Source: Sinorhizobium sp. RAC02
GTDB taxonomy: Bacteria > Pseudomonadota > Alphaproteobacteria > Rhizobiales > Rhizobiaceae
DNA length: 64,000 nt
Assembly: GCF_001713395.1 (NCBI RefSeq)
Contig: NZ_CP016452.1
Span: 1,736,001 to 1,800,000, forward strand
Direction of reading: 5' to 3'
Positions within the stretch are counted from its first letter, which is position 1; every line of letters begins with the position of its first letter. The translations under genes were made by a program, and so were the position numbers. Positions 59,308 to 64,000 of this stretch are shown one piece after another. The notes under the pieces are model-generated. The model worked only from the letters and a program-made list of their open reading frames with translations, was not told the origin of the DNA and made no database searches.

Positions 59308-61521
59308 GTGACTTATCCTGCCGCATTCAGAGCGGGCACGCCGCTTTCCAGCGATGACAGATGCCGCGCCCAACTTGCCCGTATCCTGCGGAGCCCTGAT
59401 TTTGATGCAACCGATCGCGAACGCCGGTTCCTTGAATACATCATCGAAGAAACGCTGGCCGGGCGGGGCAATCGGATAAAGGCCTATACGATTGCCGTGG
59501 GAGTATTCGGCCGGGACAGTGCCTTCGACCCGCAAAACGATCCGATCGTGCGCATCGCCGCCAGCCATCTGCGCCGCGCTCTCGAACGGTATTACCTAAT
59601 GGCGCCGACGGCGGAAGACGTTTTCATCACAGTCCCCAAAGGAAGCTATGTCCCCACCTTCTCGGTGCTGTCTCCCAGCGACGCTGATGCGCCGGGAGAG
59701 GCCAGTGGAAAACAAGGTATATCGGAGCCAAGCACTGACGTGGCTACGCCGGCTCGGCAGACCCCGAGCGACGAGGATGTTCGCGCCCAGGTCGAACGCA
59801 TCGTTTCAAGCCCGGAGTTCCACAGTGCCGGGCGCGGAGCGACCTTCCTGACTTATATCGTCGAGGAGACACTGGCGGGCCGCGCCCAGCGCATCAAGGG
59901 CTATTCGCTCGCGATCGAAGTGTTCAAGCGGGATGAGAGCTTCACGCAGGACGATCCCGTCGTGCGCATAGAGGCGGCACGCCTGCGGCGGGCCCTCGAG
60001 CGTTATTATCTGGTGGCCGGCCAGCGCGACCCGCTCAGGATAGACGTTCCCAAAGGCGGCTACGTGCCCGTCTTTCGCTGGAACACCCCGCTGACGGGAG
60101 AAGCCGAGCCCGTAGCGGCGCCGGATGCGATACAGCCCGCGACCGTTGCGAGGTGGCGTTACAGCAGCGGTCTGATCGCGGGCCTCATGGCGGTTATCGC
60201 CGTCATGGCACTCGCCTACTGGATAGTCGATCGGCCCGGTTCGGTATCGTTTTTCCAGGCCGGAACCGCGTTGGAGGCCGATGGACCCACGCTCGTAGTC
60301 GCGCCCTTCGCCAATCTCGGAGAGGGTCCGAACGCCGCCCTTTATGCGCAGGGGATAACGGAAGAGCTCCTGACGGCGCTTCCGCGTTTCAAGGAGATAA
60401 ACGTGTTTGGTCGAGAGACGTCGAAATCGCTCTCGCCGGATGTCGATGTATCACAGGTCCGCACGGAGCTTGGTGCGGGCTATCTGCTCGCGGGTGGTGT
60501 GCGGGCCTCGGGCCACCGCATTCGCGTGACCGTGCGGCTTCTCGACACGTCGGACGGCGCAATCCTGTGGGCGCAGGACTACGACGATGATCTGCAGTCA
60601 CGCGACCTGTTTGCCATTCAGACCGACATTGCAAACAAGGTTGCCACCGCCGTCGCGCAACCCTACGGCATCATGGCCCGCGCAGATGTCGCCGCGGCGC
60701 CGCCCGATGATCTCAGCGCCTACAAATGTACGCTGGACTTCTATGACTATCGCTCGGAACTCAGCGTCGAGCGTCATGCCGAAGTGAGAGAATGTCTTGA
60801 GAATGCCGTGGCCCTGTATCCGGGTTACGCGACCGCCTGGGCAATGCTGTCGATCACCTATGTCGACGAAGAGCGTTTCCGGTTCAACCCGAGGGCCGGC
60901 ACGCCGACGCCCGTGGAGCGGGCACTCCAGGCGGCGCGGCGGGCAACCCAGCTTGATCCGAGCAATACCCGCGGTCTTCAGGCGCTGATGATGGCGTTAT
61001 TCTTCAACCGGCAGTTCGCTGAGTCGATGCGCTTCGGGGAGCAGGCGCTTGCTACAAACCCCAACGATACCGAGCTTATGGGGGAGTTCGGGACGCGCCT
61101 GGCCATAGGCGGGCAATGGCGACGCGGCGCGACACTTCTTGACCGGGCGCTCGCGCTCAATCCCGGCGCCGCCGGCTACTATCATGGAACCCGTGGCCTC
61201 TCCGCCTATATGCTGGGCGACTATCCGACCGCCGTCGCCGAGATCAAGCAGGCGGATCTGCAAAAATTCCCGCTCTTTCACATCGTCGCCGCGGTCATCT
61301 ATGCAGAAGCGGGCATGGACGAGGAAGCCCGCCGAGAGGGCGAGATCTTCGTGCGGATGCGGCCGGACTTTCTGCCCAACCTCACCGCTGAACTTACGCT
61401 GAGGAATATCCGACCCATCGACCAGACACGTCTGGTTTCCGGGATCCGCAAGGCCGGATTGCCCGTACCCGATGACGTGGGACCGGGCACCTCCGCCTCG
61501 TCAACGACCTCTGGGCTTTGA
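59308..61521 (+). CDS. TolB/FlgO-like and TPR membrane protein with a duplicated N-terminal domain
   Basis: A 737-residue protein. Two tandem copies of a domain of about 90 residues fill the N-terminus (copy 1: FLEYIIEETLAGRGNRIKAY, VRIAASHLRRALERYYL; copy 2: FLTYIVEETLAGRAQRIKGY, VRIEAARLRRALERYYL). One membrane segment near residue 285 (GLIAGLMAVIAVMALAYWIV) follows, then a TolB/FlgO-like domain (LVVAPFANLGEG, YAQGITEELLTALPRF) and four or more TPR repeats. Single-copy versions are common in rhizobia and are often annotated as adenylate-cyclase-related or TPR proteins; no cyclase domain is present here. A cytosolic sensor or DNA-binding N-terminus with a periplasmic TPR part is plausible. 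The GTG at 59308 after a G-run is preferred to an upstream start. Confidence 0.75.
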   Translation: MTYPAAFRAGTPLSSDDRCRAQLARILRSPDFDATDRERRFLEYIIEETLAGRGNRIKAYTIAVGVFGRDSAFDPQNDPIVRIAASHLRRALERYYLMAPTAEDVFITVPKGSYVPTFSVLSPSDADAPGEASGKQGISEPSTDVATPARQTPSDEDVRAQVERIVSSPEFHSAGRGATFLTYIVEETLAGRAQRIKGYSLAIEVFKRDESFTQDDPVVRIEAARLRRALERYYLVAGQRDPLRIDVPKGGYVPVFRWNTPLTGEAEPVAAPDAIQPATVARWRYSSGLIAGLMAVIAVMALAYWIVDRPGSVSFFQAGTALEADGPTLVVAPFANLGEGPNAALYAQGITEELLTALPRFKEINVFGRETSKSLSPDVDVSQVRTELGAGYLLAGGVRASGHRIRVTVRLLDTSDGAILWAQDYDDDLQSRDLFAIQTDIANKVATAVAQPYGIMARADVAAAPPDDLSAYKCTLDFYDYRSELSVERHAEVRECLENAVALYPGYATAWAMLSITYVDEERFRFNPRAGTPTPVERALQAARRATQLDPSNTRGLQALMMALFFNRQFAESMRFGEQALATNPNDTELMGEFGTRLAIGGQWRRGATLLDRALALNPGAAGYYHGTRGLSAYMLGDYPTAVAEIKQADLQKFPLFHIVAAVIYAEAGMDEEARREGEIFVRMRPDFLPNLTAELTLRNIRPIDQTRLVSGIRKAGLPVPDDVGPGTSASSTTSGL

Positions 61522-61628
61522 TCGCACTCCGCTGGAAGGTTACCCGACAGGCTGGGGAGTGAACCAGTGGCGCTGCCATCGACGGGAGGTCGCAACCAGG
61601 CCGCCATGTTTGAGCCAAAGCTCTCAAT

Positions 61629-61670
61629 TCAAAGACAACGGTACGCCGATCAAAGACAACGGTACGCCGA
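61629..61670. repeat. 21-bp perfect tandem duplication
   Basis: The 21-bp unit beginning TCAAAGACAA and ending GTACGCCGA occurs twice without a spacer (61629-61649, 61650-61670) in the gap between the convergent TPR and sugar-binding-protein genes. A third partial copy precedes as TTCAAAG only by chance-level match. It is probably a replication-slippage product without evident function. Confidence 0.85.
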
Positions 61671-61710
61671 GCACACAACAGGTTTCGAGTTGCCGCCGGT
61701 CTATGAAACA

Positions 61711-61740
61711 AAAGGTGCCGGGGTAACCGCCCCGGCACTT
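61711..61740 (-). terminator. Intrinsic terminator of the orphan sugar-binding-protein gene
   Basis: On the minus strand a perfect 9-bp stem (GTGCCGGGG / CCCCGGCAC, six-base loop, 61715-61738) is followed by UUUUGUUU, 15 nt after the stop codon. It shows that this gene is transcribed alone. Confidence 0.85.
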
Positions 61741-61753
61741 TGCTTACCTTTCC

Positions 61754-63022
61754 TCAACGAGCGGCGGCGACGGCGTCGGCCAGTTCGGCGGCGGCATCCG
61801 CGGAAGCAAGGTCCGAGTTGAAATGGCGCGTCACCACGTCTGTGATAGCGGCCGTCACCGAGGCGTTGGCAGCGTGGGTGTACGCCACGGTCGGCATTGC
61901 AGTGCCGCTCTTCGAGGATGCCGCAAGGTCAGCGACATTCTTGAGTGCGCAGCTGTCGAGACCATCGGTCGGAGCGTTGGAAACCGCGGGGATCGACCCC
62001 TTCGCGATGTTGAACTTGAGCTGCACCTGCGGGTCCATGATCGCGTTGGCGAGAATCGCCTGCGCCTTCTTCGCATCGGCGTCGGGTTGCTCGAACATCG
62101 AGAAGGAGTTGACCAGGAACACGAAGTCATTGCCGGTTCCGGGCGCGGCAAAGCAGAGGAAGTCAGTCTGCGCCTTCTTGCCTGCATTGGTGAACTCGCC
62201 CTTCGACCAGTCGCCCATGATCTGCATGGCCGCCTTGTTCTCGATCACCATGGCGGTCGCGAGGTTCCAGTCGCGACCGGAGAAATTGTCGTCGACCATG
62301 CCGCGCAACAGCCGCATCTGGTCGAAGACCTTCACCATCGTCTCGCCGCGCAGCGTGGCATCGTCGAGGTCGACGAACGCTTTGTGGTAGAAGTCCGGCC
62401 CGCCAATGCCGAGCGCCACGCTATCGAACAGCGTCACGTCCTGCCAGGGCTGGCCGCCATGGGCGAGCGGCACGATGCCGGCTTCCCAGAATTTGGGCGC
62501 CAGCGCATTGAACTCTTCCCAGCTCGTCGGAGGGGTGGCACCGATCTTGTCGAAGGCAGCCTTCGATCCCCAGACCATGTTGACGCGGTGAATATTGGTC
62601 GGCGCCGAAACCCAGCGGCCATCGACCTTCGTGAAAGCCTTTACCGCCTCCGGCAGCGCCTCGTCCCATTTCCCCGCTTCCGCGATGTCCTTGAGATCGG
62701 CGAGCATGCCGGCCTTCGCCCAATCGATGATGTTGTAGCCCAGCATCAGCATGGCGGCCGGCGGATTGCCGGAGGAGATGCGCGCCTGCAACGCCGTCTT
62801 TGCCTGGTCGCCACCACCACCGGCGATCGGCGCATCGATCCAGCTCACGCCCTCCGCCTCGACCTTCTTCTTGACCTCGGCAAGCGCGGCCGCCTCACCG
62901 CCCGCTGTCCAGAAATGCATGACCTCGACGCTCGGCTCGGCCCGGGCGATCAAGGCCGGAAAAAGCACGGCAAAACCCATCGCGGCTGCGCGCAGCAGCC
63001 CCGTTCTGACCTGTTTCTGCAT
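61754..63022 (-). CDS. GtsA-like sugar ABC transporter substrate-binding protein, orphan
   Basis: A 422-residue CUT1-class periplasmic binding protein with a signal peptide (AAAMGFAVLFPALIARA-EP). It resembles GtsA glucose/mannose-type proteins: VEVMHFWTAGGEAAAL, GGGGDQAKTALQARISSGNPP, APTNIHRVNMVW, PLAHGGQPWQDVTLFDSVAL and MQIMGDWSKGEF. No permease or ATPase gene is linked: the transcript ends at an intrinsic terminator and the next gene is convergent. It therefore serves a transporter encoded elsewhere or is a chemotaxis or sensing protein. GGAGGA lies 9 nt before ATG 63022. A LacI-type operator controls the promoter. Confidence 0.88.
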   Translation of the reverse strand: MQKQVRTGLLRAAAMGFAVLFPALIARAEPSVEVMHFWTAGGEAAALAEVKKKVEAEGVSWIDAPIAGGGGDQAKTALQARISSGNPPAAMLMLGYNIIDWAKAGMLADLKDIAEAGKWDEALPEAVKAFTKVDGRWVSAPTNIHRVNMVWGSKAAFDKIGATPPTSWEEFNALAPKFWEAGIVPLAHGGQPWQDVTLFDSVALGIGGPDFYHKAFVDLDDATLRGETMVKVFDQMRLLRGMVDDNFSGRDWNLATAMVIENKAAMQIMGDWSKGEFTNAGKKAQTDFLCFAAPGTGNDFVFLVNSFSMFEQPDADAKKAQAILANAIMDPQVQLKFNIAKGSIPAVSNAPTDGLDSCALKNVADLAASSKSGTAMPTVAYTHAANASVTAAITDVVTRHFNSDLASADAAAELADAVAAAR

Positions 63023-63158
63023 GTGAACGTTTCCTCCCCAGGTTTTGCGCTCCCTGACGCACCGCACCGGACCTGAAACCGGACGGTGACGTGATTAGGA
63101 CTGCCCGGAACCGCGCGAGGATCCTCCCATCACGCAGGCAGCGGCATCCTGTTTCGAA

Positions 63159-63187
63159 GCTATAATTGGAACGTTCCAATAAATCAA
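63159..63187 (-). promoter_or_regulatory. Promoter with LacI-type operator filling the -35/-10 spacer
   Basis: On the minus strand TTGATT (63182-63187) and TATAGC (63159-63164) are separated by exactly 17 bp, and that spacer contains the perfect 16-bp palindrome ATTGGAACGTTCCAAT (63165-63180). A LacI-family repressor bound there would exclude RNA polymerase. It lies about 140 bp before the sugar-binding-protein start. Confidence 0.7.
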
Positions 63188-63290
63188 GCCGCCCGAGACC
63201 ACTTGCTCATTTGATCATCATGAAGTTATCTGTGGTAATTCGCCATTTCTTGGCGGTAAGTATGGGCGAAGCATCCGCTTCGGCATAGAA

Positions 63291-63306
63291 ATTGGAACGT
63301 TCTAGT
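63291..63306. promoter_or_regulatory. Second, imperfect LacI-type operator
   Basis: ATTGGAACGTTCTAGT matches the perfect site at 63165-63180 in 14 of 16 positions and lies 126 bp upstream, centre to centre, an integral 12 helical turns. It may be an auxiliary operator for loop formation. Confidence 0.55.
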
Positions 63307-63433
63307 AAAACTGCGAAAAATAGCCTTGTCTTTGCGGGTCGGCCAGAAGCCACTGGCACCACCCACTTGGCATGGACAGCATTGTACTGAAGTGAGGGTG
63401 AACCCTTGGGTTAAATCGAGATGGACCCGTCGG

Positions 63434-63694
63434 TCAAAACAGCCCTAGTTTCGCGAGAAGGGGTGCTGGAAAACAGGCTTTCAATTTCGCTACATCTGCT
63501 GCGGCGACAACCATCTCGCCTTCCATCCAGATATCGTATTCCATCTCGATGCGCATGCCGTCCCGCTCAAGCACCGCCCAACTGTGGTCAAGGCCGCCAC
63601 CCGTTTCGACACGCCATCCCTCGTCCCGCAATGCAGATATAGCCGCGTACCAGACGTCTTTGGGGATCTCAAAACAGTGAATTCGTTCGGACAC
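63434..63694 (-). CDS. Hypothetical small protein
   Basis: An 86-residue cytosolic protein (IHCFEIPKDVWYAAISAL, WAVLERDGMRIEMEYDIWM, MVVAAADVAKLKACFPAPLL). It has alternating helix and strand character, one GTG start at 63694 with a G-rich ribosome site, and no family I recognise. It is transcribed alone toward the sugar-binding-protein promoter region. Confidence 0.55.
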   Translation of the reverse strand: MSERIHCFEIPKDVWYAAISALRDEGWRVETGGGLDHSWAVLERDGMRIEMEYDIWMEGEMVVAAADVAKLKACFPAPLLAKLGLF

Positions 63695-63871
63695 CTCGTC
63701 CCCCCGTGGCAACTCGTCGCGATATCACTCGTTAACAGGGCCGGTCCGCCATATCACCCTACCGTGTCGCGGCTGAAACGAATTCCGTGGAAATCATTGA
63801 CATCAATGGCGAACGGCCGAGCGACCGGTGGGGAATCCGCCTACGATTTCTGTCCTAGCGAAGGGCACACA

Positions 63872-64000
63872 ATGCGCATTCTTCTCCTTCTTGCCTCTCT
63901 GATCGTCGGAACGATTGCCGGCATCTACCTGTTCGGTGTGATCTGGCGAACCACCGCTCCGGAAGGTTCCATGGCGATGATCGTTGGCGGAGGGACGCCG
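63872..64000 (+). CDS. Hypothetical membrane-anchored or secreted protein, C-terminus cut off
   Basis: An ATG at 63872 opens a frame that runs off the right edge (43 codons visible). The N-terminus MRILLLLASLIVGTIAGIYL then FGVIWRTTAPEGS is a signal sequence or single membrane anchor. GAAGGG lies 8 nt upstream. The mature part is too short to assign a family. Confidence 0.6.
   Translation, partial: MRILLLLASLIVGTIAGIYLFGVIWRTTAPEGSMAMIVGGGTP

Noticed and set aside
1..64000. CRISPR arrays, tRNA or rRNA genes, riboswitches, replication origin
   Set aside because: No regularly spaced repeats, cloverleaf-like genes, rRNA sequence or recognisable riboswitch core were found on either strand.

Overview
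The window looks like a piece of a Rhizobiaceae (alphaproteobacterial) replicon. Supporting signs are the generally high GC, the dense set of solute-binding-protein-dependent ABC transporters each paired with a catabolic gene set and a local regulator, FrcB-like and AraF-like binding proteins, an Atu4866-type pseudogene, and regulators of LysR, FadR-GntR, DeoR, ROK and GlxA type. No rRNA, tRNA, CRISPR array, replication origin or intact insertion sequence was found.

Layout. (1) 1-2580: a cut-off FAD-dependent amine oxidoreductase with a DeoR and a GlxA-type regulator. (2) 2686-16965: a two-part 2-aminoethylphosphonate (AEP) module. It holds a predicted PbfA lyase with a D-2-hydroxyacid dehydrogenase, an AEP ABC transporter (binding protein, ATPase, fused permease), and PhnW-PhnA-PhnY, which take AEP to phosphonoacetaldehyde, phosphonoacetate, then acetate and phosphate. 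Two paralogous LysR regulators sit at the two ends. (3) 16994-26688: a non-phosphorylative L-arabinose module with AraFGH transporter, mutarotase-like protein, SDR dehydrogenase, IlvD/Edd-type aldonate dehydratase, DapA-type dehydratase or aldolase, and two FadR-type regulators. The lactonase and the semialdehyde dehydrogenase are not in the window.

(4) 26991-45000: a surface-glycan island, lower in GC from about 27 to 37.7 kb. It encodes pseudaminic-acid synthesis (PseC, PseB, PseG, PseI, PseF) but no PseH acetyltransferase. In its place are an ATP-grasp enzyme and an epimerase, a 1044-residue protein joining a helical-repeat region to a capsule-type glycosyltransferase, and then an acyl-carrier-protein line: AAC(3)-FkbH fusion, MaoC-SDR-ACP fusion, DUF4910 protein and a hydrolase-TPR protein. 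I infer that this makes and attaches an unusual N-acyl group on the nonulosonic acid. It is the most interesting system in the window.

(5) 45189-51167: a sugar ABC transporter with a ribulokinase-type FGGY kinase and a divergent ROK repressor; the same 16-bp operator-like motif occurs before the kinase gene and before the binding-protein gene. (6) 51252-64000: mixed genes. These are a truncated Crp-like gene, a PAS-GGDEF-EAL protein, a cold-shock protein, a PHB-depolymerase-type esterase, a spermidine-synthase-like protein, a decayed stretch (IS3-family fragment, Atu4866 pseudogene broken by a 5-bp duplication, AraC pseudogene), a DUF2721 protein, a TolB/TPR protein with a duplicated N-terminal domain, and an orphan GtsA-like sugar-binding protein behind a LacI-type operator that fills the promoter spacer.
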